This document shows positions 29,258-36,816 of a stretch of 53,911 nucleotides of DNA, piece by piece. A program made the position numbers and the translations under genes. Source of the DNA: PNAI01 sp964575715. Its GTDB lineage: Bacteria > Pseudomonadota > Alphaproteobacteria > Rhizobiales > Xanthobacteraceae. Numbering within the stretch: position 1 is the stretch's first letter; every line of letters starts with the position of its first letter. The stretch is taken from contig CAZNSG010000138.1 of the NCBI GenBank assembly GCA_964575715.1, positions 1 to 53,911 on the forward strand, read 5' to 3'. Below the pieces are notes generated by a model, which worked only from the letters and a program-made list of their open reading frames with translations, searched no databases and was not told where the DNA came from.

Positions 29258-29997
29258 TTGCCGACGCCGCTGATCTTGCCTTTTTCGGAATCGGAAGAGA
29301 CCGCTCCCGTCGACTCGCCCTTGCGGTACTTTTCGAGCACCGTGGTGCGCCGTCCGGCGTGCGCCGGCGTCTCCGCGCGCGGCTGCACCAGATCGGCCGG
29401 GTTCGCCACCATGGCGGCGAGATTGCGCTGCGACGCGCAGCCGAGGTTCCAGTAATGAACGTTCTCGAAGCGTTGCGGAACGTTCGATACGCCGAGATCG
29501 TCCGGCCACTGGCCGCAAGGCCCAGCGTGTGCGACGGTGCGCGGATAGTTGATCCTGATGACGGCAAGCGTGTCGCGGTCGGCCAGCCGGTAGTTCTGCA
29601 CTTTGATGGCTTGGGCGGGGACGCCGGACGTGGCGAGGATCGAGCGAATTTCGCGCAGGGCAAGGGCGGCGGCGCGTGCGTTGCTGGCCCCCGATGGCTG
29701 CTCAATGACAAAGCGGCCGGTGCCCTCGCTCCTCCAGGTCTGCGCATAGTCGAGCACATCGGCCCGTTGCGCCGGGGTCAGTCCATTGCGGGCACTGCCG
29801 ACGAATATGTTCAGCGTGCGATCCTTTTCCACGATCGAAATCGGGTGGCGCTGGCGATAATCGGACCAGAGGCTTCCGGTCTCCTCCTGCGCCGTCTCGC
29901 AGCCGACAAGCGCCGCCCCAAGGCCGACGATCATCAGGCCGCGCGCTGCATGTGCAGCGGCATGACGTCCAGTATTTGCGAGTTGGTGGCGGATCAT
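29254..29997 (-). CDS. cpaD: Pilus assembly lipoprotein CpaD
   Basis: Periplasmic or outer-membrane lipoprotein of 247 residues needed with the CpaC secretin. The signal peptide ends in LVGC (Cys near residue 33). Family blocks are NIFVGSARNGLTPAQRADV and the region VSNVPQRFENVHYWNLGCAS. It lies 44 bases after cpaC and overlaps cpaE by four bases. Confidence 0.9.
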   Translation of the reverse strand: MIRHQLANTGRHAAAHAARGLMIVGLGAALVGCETAQEETGSLWSDYRQRHPISIVEKDRTLNIFVGSARNGLTPAQRADVLDYAQTWRSEGTGRFVIEQPSGASNARAAALALREIRSILATSGVPAQAIKVQNYRLADRDTLAVIRINYPRTVAHAGPCGQWPDDLGVSNVPQRFENVHYWNLGCASQRNLAAMVANPADLVQPRAETPAHAGRRTTVLEKYRKGESTGAVSSDSEKGKISGVGK

Positions 29998-30041
29998 CGA
30001 TTATCTCCTCGTCGCACGATTCTTTAGTTCAACTTTTTGGG

Positions 30042-31472
30042 TTAATTCAGAATGAAGCCGTAGCTGCCGCGGTAGGTCTGGCGCGGCTCGGCGTTGCCGC
30101 GCGCTCCGTAGAGACGATTGAAGCGTCCGAGCAAAATGGCACTCTGATCCGAAGCATCGGCAAAGCCGTCGTCGGGTCGCGCCAGCTCCTTCTGCGACAC
30201 CGCACGCACCACATAAGGCGTTACCAGCACCATGAGCTCGCTTTGATTGTTGATATAGTCGTTGCTCTTGAACAGCGCGCCGAGCACCGGCAAACTCATC
30301 AGCCCGGGCGTGCCGTTGATCTGTTGCCGGGTCTGCTCGCGGATCATGCCGGCCATGGCGAGCGAGCCGCCCGACGGAATTTCAACCGTGGTCTCGGCGC
30401 GCCGCGTCTTGATCGATGGAACGGTGCCCCCGCCGGGAATGGTCAGGGCGCCCTCGGTGGAGAGTTCCGAAACTTCGGTCATGACTTTCAGGCTGATGCG
30501 GCCTTCCGTCAGCACCACCGGCGTAAAATTCAAACTGACGCCGAATTGCTTGAACTGAACCGAAGGCACGCACGATGATGACGGTCCGCTCCCACTGCAA
30601 CTGAACCCGCCGAACACCGGAAATTCGCCACCGGCGAGGAAAACGGCGTTTTCGCCGGAAATTGCGGTCAGGTTGGGCTCGGCAAGCGTGCGGATGACGC
30701 CGGCGCGCTCCATGGCGCGCAACGTGGCGGTAATGTTTTTATAAGTTCCCGCGAGATTGCTGGTGCTGAGCGGCGACCCCAACGCCGTAAACGGGTTGTT
30801 GGAATTGAAGCTGACCACGGCGCTCCCGAAACTGGCACTGCCGGTTATATCGATGCCAAGCTGCTTGATGACGTCGCGTTGGACTTCGGCCACGGTGACC
30901 TTGAGCATCACCTGATCGCGGCCGCGCACGATGATGCCGTTGACGACCTTGCCGCCGTCGCCGACCAGGCGCGCGGCGATGTCATAGGCCTGCTGCGCTT
31001 CCGCGGGAGTCGCGGCATGACCGACAAGCATGACGCCGTCGGCGACGCCCTGCACCCTTATATCGGAAGCGGCCAGCACCTGCTTGATTGCCGCACGAAT
31101 ACCGTTGAGGTCGCGCGTGACCGCGATGTCGAAACCGGCGAGCTGTTTACCCTCGGCATCGAAAAAGAATATATTTGTCTGTCCGATCGCGACGCCGATC
31201 AAATAGGCGCGCTTCGAACTGCGCACGACCGCATTGGCGATCTTGGGATCGGCAACCAGCACGTCCTTGATGTCGTGCGGAAAATCGATCACCACCGATT
31301 TGCTAACGCCGAGCGGCACGAAACGCGAACTGCTATCGCTGCCGACCACTTGGATGGTTGGGATCGAGGTGTCGGCGGCATGCGCGGGGCCGTATGAGCC
31401 AATTACCATGACCGCTGCCATGACCGCGAGCAGCACCGTAAAAGTGGAGCGGATTTTCGTCGCCTGCGTCAT
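30042..31472 (-). CDS. cpaC: Tad secretin CpaC (RcpA)
   Basis: Outer-membrane secretin channel of the Tad pilus, 476 residues. The signal peptide ends AHA (near 33). The N-terminal pilus domain (VPLGVSKSVVIDFPHDIKDV) is followed by a BON-like segment near residues 120-180 and the secretin core with LAEPNLTAISGENAVFLAGG and VEIPSGGSLAMAGMIREQT. The last 30 residues are Arg/Gly-rich. ATG 31472 has an AAGGGG-type site upstream. It lies 22 bases after a small reading frame in the position normally occupied by cpaB. Confidence 0.93.
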   Translation of the reverse strand: MTQATKIRSTFTVLLAVMAAVMVIGSYGPAHAADTSIPTIQVVGSDSSSRFVPLGVSKSVVIDFPHDIKDVLVADPKIANAVVRSSKRAYLIGVAIGQTNIFFFDAEGKQLAGFDIAVTRDLNGIRAAIKQVLAASDIRVQGVADGVMLVGHAATPAEAQQAYDIAARLVGDGGKVVNGIIVRGRDQVMLKVTVAEVQRDVIKQLGIDITGSASFGSAVVSFNSNNPFTALGSPLSTSNLAGTYKNITATLRAMERAGVIRTLAEPNLTAISGENAVFLAGGEFPVFGGFSCSGSGPSSSCVPSVQFKQFGVSLNFTPVVLTEGRISLKVMTEVSELSTEGALTIPGGGTVPSIKTRRAETTVEIPSGGSLAMAGMIREQTRQQINGTPGLMSLPVLGALFKSNDYINNQSELMVLVTPYVVRAVSQKELARPDDGFADASDQSAILLGRFNRLYGARGNAEPRQTYRGSYGFILN

Positions 31473-31494
31473 GTTGCAGCCCCTTCTCAAGTGT

Positions 31495-31698
31495 TCAGTT
31501 CAGCTTTGTCGCCACTGTCGCCGCGATTTGGCAGCTGCCGTTATTGGCCCCGCCGGTCGTGATTGCCGCGAAGTCGCATTCGGCCATCGTGTGCGGGGAG
31601 GACGCGTCGATATCCACGCACCCCGCCGTTGCCGGCAGATGCGCCGTACTGCCGACGACGCTGGAAAAACCCAAGTCCACAAGACACGCGGATATCAT
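31495..31698 (-). CDS. Small Cys-containing protein at the cpaB position
   Basis: Reading frame of 67 codons between cpaA and cpaC, 22 bases before cpaC. ATG 31698 follows GGAG by four bases, and third codon positions are GC-rich like those of real genes here. The product has four Cys (ACL, GCV, ECD, SCQ), a mildly hydrophobic N-terminus and a Thr/Ala/Gly-rich C-terminus. I do not recognise a family and see no SAF domain, so it is not an intact CpaB. It could be a small exported protein, a remnant or a chance ORF. Confidence 0.4.
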   Translation of the reverse strand: MISACLVDLGFSSVVGSTAHLPATAGCVDIDASSPHTMAECDFAAITTGGANNGSCQIAATVATKLN

Positions 31699-31799
31699 GA
31701 CACTCCAATTTACGCTTGCGACCGATATGGACCGCCCTTCTGGCCATCCTTTGGACGGATCGTGGGCGCCGAACCGCGTTGATTTTGACCTGCCAAAGG

Positions 31800-31814
31800 T
31801 CAATTCATGGTTAA
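31800..31814 (-). promoter_or_regulatory. Candidate CtrA-binding site upstream of the cpaC operon
   Basis: On the minus strand this reads TTAACCATGAATTGA, that is TTAA-N7-TTGA, one mismatch from the CtrA consensus, and it contains the strong half-site TTAACCAT. It lies about 100 bases before the small ORF that precedes cpaC. Confidence 0.45.
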
Positions 31815-31835
31815 GAAGGAGTATCCAAATTAAGT

Positions 31836-31888
31836 TAAAAATATCTTGCTAAAAAATATTGCCAAAAAATCTTGCCAAGTATTTTGCC
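31836..31888. repeat. Four imperfect AT-rich 12-13-bp tandem repeats
   Basis: Successive units end in TTGC or TTGCC and start with a run of A: AAAAATATCTTGC, AAAAAATATTGCC, AAAAAATCTTGCC and AAGTATTTTGCC. They sit in the 236-base space between cpaA and the small ORF. The rest of that space shows no gene. Confidence 0.55.
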
Positions 31889-31934
31889 AACTACATTCCG
31901 ACCCGGGCGAGCACCGGAGCGGCGCGCTCGGCGC

Positions 31935-32441
31935 TCAGATTCCCAGCGCCTTCATCCACGGCGTCTCTGGATAGATCAGCAGCGCAGCGGCGGCCAGCGC
32001 AATGCCGTAGGGAACGCCGCTATCGAGCCGGTGCAGGCGCATGAGCCATTCCTGGCGCGCCAGCACCTCGGGCAGCGGCAGCAGCCGGAAACGGATTATC
32101 GCGACAGTGAGTACCCCCCCAAGCAGGGAGGCGTAGAGTGCATATTCGAGCAGCTGATCGAAGCCGAACCACAGCGCGGTGACCGCTGCAAGCTTGGCAT
32201 CGCCGCCGCCGATCCAGCCACGGGCAAAGAACACGAAGGTGACCGCCAGAACCGCAAATCCAGCGCCGATATGGGAAAGCAGCGCTTGCTGGCTCATTCC
32301 GGTCACCAACGCGAGCGCAAAGAAACCGGCGAGCAAAGTCAGCGTGACCCGGTTGGAAATGGTCATGGTCAGGAGGTCGCTTGAAGCCGCGAACGCCATG
32401 GTGGCCGGGAACAGCAGAAGCGTGATGACCTCGATCAGCAT
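31935..32441 (-). CDS. cpaA: Prepilin peptidase CpaA (A24 family)
   Basis: Aspartic prepilin peptidase of 168 residues, processing Flp and TadE-type prepilins in the inner membrane. It has about five hydrophobic segments. The first catalytic Asp is in AASSDLLTMTISNR near residue 21 and the second in the GxGD motif GGGDAK near residue 75. The short form without the methylase domain is typical of Tad loci. It lies between the pilin genes and cpaC, on the same strand. Confidence 0.9.
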   Translation of the reverse strand: MLIEVITLLLFPATMAFAASSDLLTMTISNRVTLTLLAGFFALALVTGMSQQALLSHIGAGFAVLAVTFVFFARGWIGGGDAKLAAVTALWFGFDQLLEYALYASLLGGVLTVAIIRFRLLPLPEVLARQEWLMRLHRLDSGVPYGIALAAAALLIYPETPWMKALGI

Positions 32442-32499
32442 CCTGCTGATCTACAGCCAAGTGGTATTTAAATCATGAACGTCTTGCGCAATACAAACG

Positions 32500-32539
32500 A
32501 TTTGCGCCCGCCAAAGGTTATCCTCGGGCGGGCGCAAAT
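32500..32539 (-). terminator. Hairpin terminator after the first flp gene
   Basis: A perfect 13-bp stem (ATTTGCGCCCGCC with GGCGGGCGCAAAT) surrounds a 14-base loop, 117 bases after the flp stop and before cpaA. It could limit read-through from the abundant pilin transcript into cpaA. Confidence 0.55.
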
Positions 32540-32655
32540 AATGTCAAGTAAACTAACTTTTGCTAACCAACGCGCCGATGACCCGCAAACGAAGCGCCCA
32601 TCCAGGTACTGTCGGTCGCAAGTCTGGATCCGATGTCGCGTTCGGGGGACGCAGT

Positions 32656-32817
32656 TTACTTGAGGTTGTCGGTAATCTGCTTGAAGGTCGCCGTCAACTT
32701 GGTGCCGACGCCCTGCACGACGGAGATGATGGCAATCGAAATGCCAGCGGCGACGAGGCCATATTCGATGGCGGTCGCGCCCGAGTCATCACGCAAGAAC
32801 TGCATGATTTTCGACAT
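32656..32817 (-). CDS. flp: Flp-type pilin (second copy in transcription order)
   Basis: Major pilin precursor of 53 residues. The leader MSKIMQFLRDDSG is followed by the prepilin motif ATAIEYGLVAAGISIAI, where processing by CpaA after Gly is expected ahead of the hydrophobic helix. The short C-terminal tail contains TKLTATFKQITDNL. It is closely similar to the pilin at 33067-33228, so the two are tandem duplicates. ATG 32817 is the only start that gives a normal leader. Confidence 0.9.
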   Translation of the reverse strand: MSKIMQFLRDDSGATAIEYGLVAAGISIAIISVVQGVGTKLTATFKQITDNLK

Positions 32818-33007
32818 GTTTTCATCACCCTGCACGCTTGCTATTCTTGTGACGGTTCAATGTCGGTATTGCGCCATGCTCTGTCGAGACCAGTGTGGTT
32901 GTAGACAGTAGAATGAAATAAATAATCTCCGTAGTAAGTTCATTTTTATCGATTTTTTTTGATCGAACGGGAAATCTTGAATTCGGTCCATTCCAGGACC
33001 GCATAAA

Positions 33008-33041
33008 CCAAAAGGCTCCGGCTTGCGCCGGAGCCTTTTGG
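33008..33041 (-). terminator. Intrinsic terminator downstream of the flp pilin gene
   Basis: A perfect 15-bp stem (CCAAAAGGCTCCGGC paired with GCCGGAGCCTTTTGG) with a TTGC loop lies 25 bases after the stop of the pilin at 33067. It separates the two pilin genes. Confidence 0.75.
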
Positions 33042-33066
33042 CAGCAAATCGAACGACGCGGGCTTA

Positions 33067-33228
33067 TTAGAGTGCGTCCGAAACCGCTTTGAATGTAACG
33101 TTCAACTTCGTGCCGAGGCCCTGCACGACGGCGATGATGGCGACGGAGATGCCGGCCGCGATCAGGCCATACTCAATGGCGGTGGCGCCCGATTCATTCT
33201 TCACAAAACGCGTAACAAGGTTTTTCAT
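33067..33228 (-). CDS. flp: Flp-type pilin (first copy in transcription order)
   Basis: Flp pilin precursor of 53 residues: leader MKNLVTRFVKNESG, prepilin motif ATAIEYGLIAAGISVAI, then a short tail ending VSDAL. ATG 33228 is seven bases after GAGGAG, a strong site consistent with high expression; a longer in-frame ATG has no such support. It is followed by an intrinsic terminator and preceded, 165 bases upstream, by a CtrA-like site. Confidence 0.93.
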   Translation of the reverse strand: MKNLVTRFVKNESGATAIEYGLIAAGISVAIIAVVQGLGTKLNVTFKAVSDAL

Positions 33229-33392
33229 GGTTTGCTCCTCAAGTGGTCCACAGGATGGCTGTTTGATCTGGTCCACAGCCGTTCAGTCCGGCCGTTTTTC
33301 TTCGGACCGTGAACGCACCCTACCAGCGGGGTCTTAAAGCGGAGCTAATCAGACCCTTAAAAAGCAGGTGTTTTGCTGGAGTTTCCCTGTGG

Positions 33393-33407
33393 TTAACATA
33401 AAATTAA
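33393..33407. promoter_or_regulatory. Candidate CtrA-binding site between flp and the secretin-domain gene
   Basis: A perfect TTAA-N7-TTAA (spacer CATAAAA) followed by C lies in the 445-base divergent gap (33229-33673), 165 bases before the flp start. Caulobacter pilA is a known CtrA target. The rest of the gap shows AT-rich promoter-like sequence and no gene. Confidence 0.6.
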
Positions 33408-33673
33408 CTCGGCGCAACTCGGAATTCGTCATCGTCAATCATTAGAGCGGGTTGCAAATATTAGGCCCCGATGCAGCGCGCGATTAGCGCCCTGCGCTGC
33501 CGCGCTGAACGATATTAGCCCGTTCGCTTTAGTCATGCAGCCGCAAATAAGGCATCCTTCATTTGCACTTCATTCACCATTTTGCAGTGAACTCCGGTCC
33601 TGGACGTGTCGCGCCGTTGAAACATGCGCGTCCGTCCGATGGGCTTTCATTGGTATTTAGGAGTACATCGATC

Positions 33674-34180
33674 ATGGCGCTGCTCGATCACGATGGCCGC
33701 CGGTGGCGGATTTGCTGGGTGCTTTCGCTGCTCGCGGCGCTCGCCGCCGGCGCGGCAAGCGGCGGCTCGGCTCTCGCCGATGAAGCCCTCATGGTGGTGC
33801 TCGACCAGGCCAAGGTGATCAAAATCCCGGAGCGAACCAATACGGTCGTGGTCGGCAATCCGCTCATCGCCGATATTTCCGTGCAAACGGGCGGCATGAT
33901 CGTCGTCACCGGCAAAGGCTATGGGCTTACCAACCTGATTGCATTGGATGCGCGCGGCAATACGCTCATGGAACAGGCCATCGAAGTGCGAGGCGGCACT
34001 GAGAATGTCGTCGCCGTATATCGGGGCGTTGAGCGCGAGTCCTATAGCTGCACGCCGAAATGCGAGCGGCGGATCACCCTCGGTGACTCGCAGGCATACT
34101 TCGAAAGCACGCTGGCGCAGGCCGGCCGTCGCGACGGCCAGGCGCAAGGTGTCGCCGCCCCGTCAGCGGCGGGCCGGTAG
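33674..34180 (+). CDS. Pilus assembly N-terminal-domain protein (secretin N-domain-like)
   Basis: Exported protein of 168 residues. The signal peptide (about residues 12-36, ending SALA) is followed by the same domain found at the N-terminus of CpaC: VLDQAKVIKIPERTNTVVVG and the MIVVTGKGYGLTNLIALDARG block. No secretin core is present. Two Cys (CTPKC) may form a disulphide. AGGAG lies ten bases before the ATG. It probably sits in the periplasm beside the secretin, in a role not defined by sequence. Confidence 0.78.
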   Translation: MALLDHDGRRWRICWVLSLLAALAAGAASGGSALADEALMVVLDQAKVIKIPERTNTVVVGNPLIADISVQTGGMIVVTGKGYGLTNLIALDARGNTLMEQAIEVRGGTENVVAVYRGVERESYSCTPKCERRITLGDSQAYFESTLAQAGRRDGQAQGVAAPSAAGR

Positions 34181-34205
34181 AGTGGGATCGGTTTGACTGG
34201 AAACA

Positions 34206-34320
34206 CGTATCCCGGGCGCAGCGCAGCACGAAACCCGGCCGAGCCATAAGCGCGTTTACGCGCGTCTTTGACGCGCTATGGCGAGAGCCGGGGGAAGCGC
34301 TGCACCGCATCCGGGACACG
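34206..34320. repeat. Composite palindromic repeat (CCCGGGCGCAGCGCAGC family)
   Basis: A shorter relative of the element at 19372-19581, with outer arms CGTATCCCGGGCGCAGCGC and GCGCTGCACCGCATCCGGGA. The inner 38 bases at 34244-34281 match 19517-19554 in inverted orientation with one mismatch. It lies at the 3' end of the truncated membrane-protein gene. Confidence 0.78.
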
Positions 34321-34363
34321 ATATCATGCCTTCTCATCGCGATTCCGGTCAGATTGATTCCAC

Positions 34364-34786
34364 TCAAATCTCGCGGGCCGTCCGCCCGCCGAGCCGCCAG
34401 GCGAGCGCGGCCGTACCCGCCATTGCGGGCATGAGCCAAAGCAAGGGCCAGAAGACGCGCGTCAAGCGCTCCGCCAGCGCGGTATCGAAGACCGCGTGGA
34501 AAATCAGAAACAGCCCGGCAAGCCCGGCATCGATCAATCGCGACCAATGGGTGTCATAGCCCATGGGCGGCTGCAGCCGCGGCTCATGCAGATCGAACCA
34601 GCCGCGTCCGGCGAGGAACGCGCGGACCTCGACCAGCCGCATCGCATCGTCGGAATCGCCCAGCGCATTCGTAGTTTGCGTCCATTCCAACCACAACAAT
34701 TGGCTAACGATGGCCAGCCAGGCGAGGCCAAAAAGCAGCGCGAAATTCGGCCGATACGTCGAGTTGTCGGACATCCAACGGGCCAT
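34364..34786 (-). pseudogene. Truncated membrane protein, probably N-terminal part of a PMT/ArnT-like glycosyltransferase
   Basis: This 140-residue frame has an N-terminal helix (FALLFGLAWLAIVSQLLWL), then DSDDAMRLVEVRAFLAGRGW and YDTHWSRLIDAG, and two more helices near residues 90-130. The aspartate pair after the first helix resembles the start of a long multi-spanning glycosyltransferase-like protein that should run to several hundred residues. It stops abruptly after GGRTAREI, close to a palindromic repeat. I read it as a 3'-truncated gene, but a genuine short membrane protein is possible. Confidence 0.5.
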
Positions 34787-34839
34787 CTCTGCAAGACACG
34801 CCCGTCAACAACAGGCTGCAAACTGCTGCGCGAATACGG

Positions 34840-34854
34840 TTGAGATTAGCTTAA
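34840..34854. promoter_or_regulatory. Weak CtrA-like site upstream of the tadE pair
   Basis: TTGA-N7-TTAA (spacer GATTAGC), one mismatch from the CtrA consensus, lies 192 bases before the first TadE-like gene. It is the weakest of the four sites. Confidence 0.3.
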
Positions 34855-35045
34855 TGAGTGGTTGCCAACGCCAATATTAAATATCGCCGCAGGTTTGGAT
34901 GTTTTGGTTAGCACATTCTGAACCGGCGCCAATCAGAGTATGTGACGATCGCAACAGTTCGACAACGCCTCTTTGTTAAACATCAACGGTCACAGATAAA
35001 TGCCACCGATAACTTTTTGAGTGCTTGGCCAAAGCTGAAAACACG

Positions 35046-35633
35046 ATGGCAAAATACACGATGGCTGATAACATGCAGGCAAAATCTGTCGCGGGCAGAA
35101 TTCCACGTCTGTGGATTGCCGCGGCGCGCCGGCTGCTTCGCCGGCAAGACGGCGCGGTCGCCGTCGAATTTGGTCTGGTCGCGGTACCGTTCCTGGCGCT
35201 GGTGTTCGCCATCATCGAGACCGCGCTGGTATTTTTCGCCGGTCAGACGCTGGAAACAGCCGCTGCCGACTCGGCGCGGCTGATCATGACCGGCCAAGCG
35301 CAGTTGCAAGGCCTCAATCAAAGTACCTTCAAGAACGCGGTGTGCACCAAGATCCACGGCGTGCTCAACTGCAATAATGGCGTCTATGTCGATGTGCGCA
35401 CCTTCACATCTTTCGGCAATGTCAGTTTGACCAATCCGGTCGACGCCAACGGAAATCTCGTCACGAATTTCGTTTATCAGCCGGGCGGACCAGGCGCGAT
35501 CGTCGTCGTGCGCCTGATGTATCAATGGCCGGTGTATGTTTCACTGCTCGGTCTCAACGGGCTTTCGAACATGTCTGGGAACAAACGTCTGCTGATCTCC
35601 ACTGTCGCATTCCGTAACGAAGCCTACCAATGA
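35046..35633 (+). CDS. tadE: TadE-like pseudopilin
   Basis: TadE-family protein of 195 residues. A positively charged N-terminus and RRQDGAVAVEFGLVAVPFLALVF (split motif: processing near Gly, Glu at +5, then the helix) form the pseudopilin signal near residues 37-60. The C-terminal part is periplasmic and contains two Cys (AVCTKIHGVLNC). ATG 35046 is chosen; two further in-frame ATGs follow within 30 bases, and none has a strong ribosome binding site. Its stop overlaps the second TadE-like start by four bases. Confidence 0.85.
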   Translation: MAKYTMADNMQAKSVAGRIPRLWIAAARRLLRRQDGAVAVEFGLVAVPFLALVFAIIETALVFFAGQTLETAAADSARLIMTGQAQLQGLNQSTFKNAVCTKIHGVLNCNNGVYVDVRTFTSFGNVSLTNPVDANGNLVTNFVYQPGGPGAIVVVRLMYQWPVYVSLLGLNGLSNMSGNKRLLISTVAFRNEAYQ

Positions 35634-36205
35634 GCCGTGCCATGCAGCGCCTCGTGACATTCGCGCATATTCTTGGCTGCCGATTACGCCATCTGTCGAA
35701 GGATCGGCGCGGCGTATCCGCTGTTGAATTCGCCCTGTTGCTGCCGCTGATGGTTACGCTCTATCTCGGTACCGTGGAAATTTCGCAGGGCATCAGCGCC
35801 GACCGTAAGGTGACATTGACCGCGCGCACCGTGGCGGATCTTGTCTCGCAGGTGACGACCGTCAACAACGCGGCGATGGCGGACATCCTCAACGCCTCAT
35901 CCTCGGTCATGGTGCCATATTCGACGAATGGGCTAGTGGTCACGGTGACGAGCGTGAACATCGATGCCAACAGCATTGCCACTGTCACCTGGAGCGATTC
36001 CCTCTACGGCACGCCGCGCGCCGTGGGCAGCACGGTCGCGCTGCCCGCCGCGCTAGTGGCGCCCAATTCGTCGGTGATCTGGTCGGAGGTCTCGTATCTC
36101 TACAAACCGACCGTCGGCTATACGATTACCGGGACGCTGACGCTTAGGGATCAGCTCTACATGGCCCCGCGGCTCACAACCTCGATATCCCGCACCACGA
36201 CCTAA
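35630..36205 (+). CDS. TadE/TadG-like pseudopilin
   Basis: Second TadE-like protein of 191 residues with the pseudopilin segment DRRGVSAVEFALLLPLMVTL (about residues 26-45) and a Thr/Ser/Val-rich periplasmic domain. It is translationally coupled to the preceding tadE gene. It lacks the von Willebrand A domain of full TadG, so it is better treated as a minor pseudopilin. Ends 19 bases before the convergent Lrp gene. Confidence 0.82.
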   Translation: MSRAMQRLVTFAHILGCRLRHLSKDRRGVSAVEFALLLPLMVTLYLGTVEISQGISADRKVTLTARTVADLVSQVTTVNNAAMADILNASSSVMVPYSTNGLVVTVTSVNIDANSIATVTWSDSLYGTPRAVGSTVALPAALVAPNSSVIWSEVSYLYKPTVGYTITGTLTLRDQLYMAPRLTTSISRTTT

Positions 36206-36224
36206 TTGATTCTGCGAACGCGAT

Positions 36225-36677
36225 TCACGAAATCGGCAGCGCGGTGGTCGATTTGATCCGCTCCATGGCGAAACGCGAGGTCACGTTTTTCAGCGGGACC
36301 GTTGCAATCAGCTTTTTGTAGAACTTGTCGTATCCCGCGATGTCGGCAACGGCGACGCGCAGCATGTAATCGACATCGCCGGCCATGCGGTAGAATTCCA
36401 TCACCTCCGGCATGGCGCCGACGACTTCGGCGAAGCGGTCAAGCCAGGTTTGCGAATGATCGCCGGTCTCGATCGAAACAAACACGGTGATGCCGAGACC
36501 GACCTTGTCCTGGTCGATCAGGGCCACGCGCTTGCGAATTACGCCCTCGGCCTCGAGCCGCTGGATGCGCTTCCAGCACGGCGTGGAAGACAGTCCGACA
36601 CGGCTGCCGATCTCGGCGACCGAAAGGGACGCGTCGTCTTGCAGCGCGGCCAGAATCTTGCGGTCGATGGCATCCAT
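36225..36677 (-). CDS. Lrp/AsnC-family transcriptional regulator
   Basis: Feast/famine regulator of 150 residues. The N-terminal helix-turn-helix reads SVAEIGSRVGLSSTPCWKRI (residues 19-38), and the C-terminal RAM ligand domain contains VMEFYRMAGDVDYMLRV. It should bind an amino acid and act as a dimer or octamer. The 139-base region before its start is AT-rich and likely holds its promoter. The target is not evident; the nearest genes on this strand are the pfkB operon behind it. Confidence 0.9.
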   Translation of the reverse strand: MDAIDRKILAALQDDASLSVAEIGSRVGLSSTPCWKRIQRLEAEGVIRKRVALIDQDKVGLGITVFVSIETGDHSQTWLDRFAEVVGAMPEVMEFYRMAGDVDYMLRVAVADIAGYDKFYKKLIATVPLKNVTSRFAMERIKSTTALPIS

Positions 36678-36816
36678 GACAATTCTCCAGGATAAAGACG
36701 ATTTATCCTAAATTACGGCATTATCAGAAAGATAATTTCTAAAAACCGAGTAAATTCTATATATTTAGAATATTGTTCTATGGCAAGCGGATTCATGCCT
36801 GACCGCAGACCTGCTG

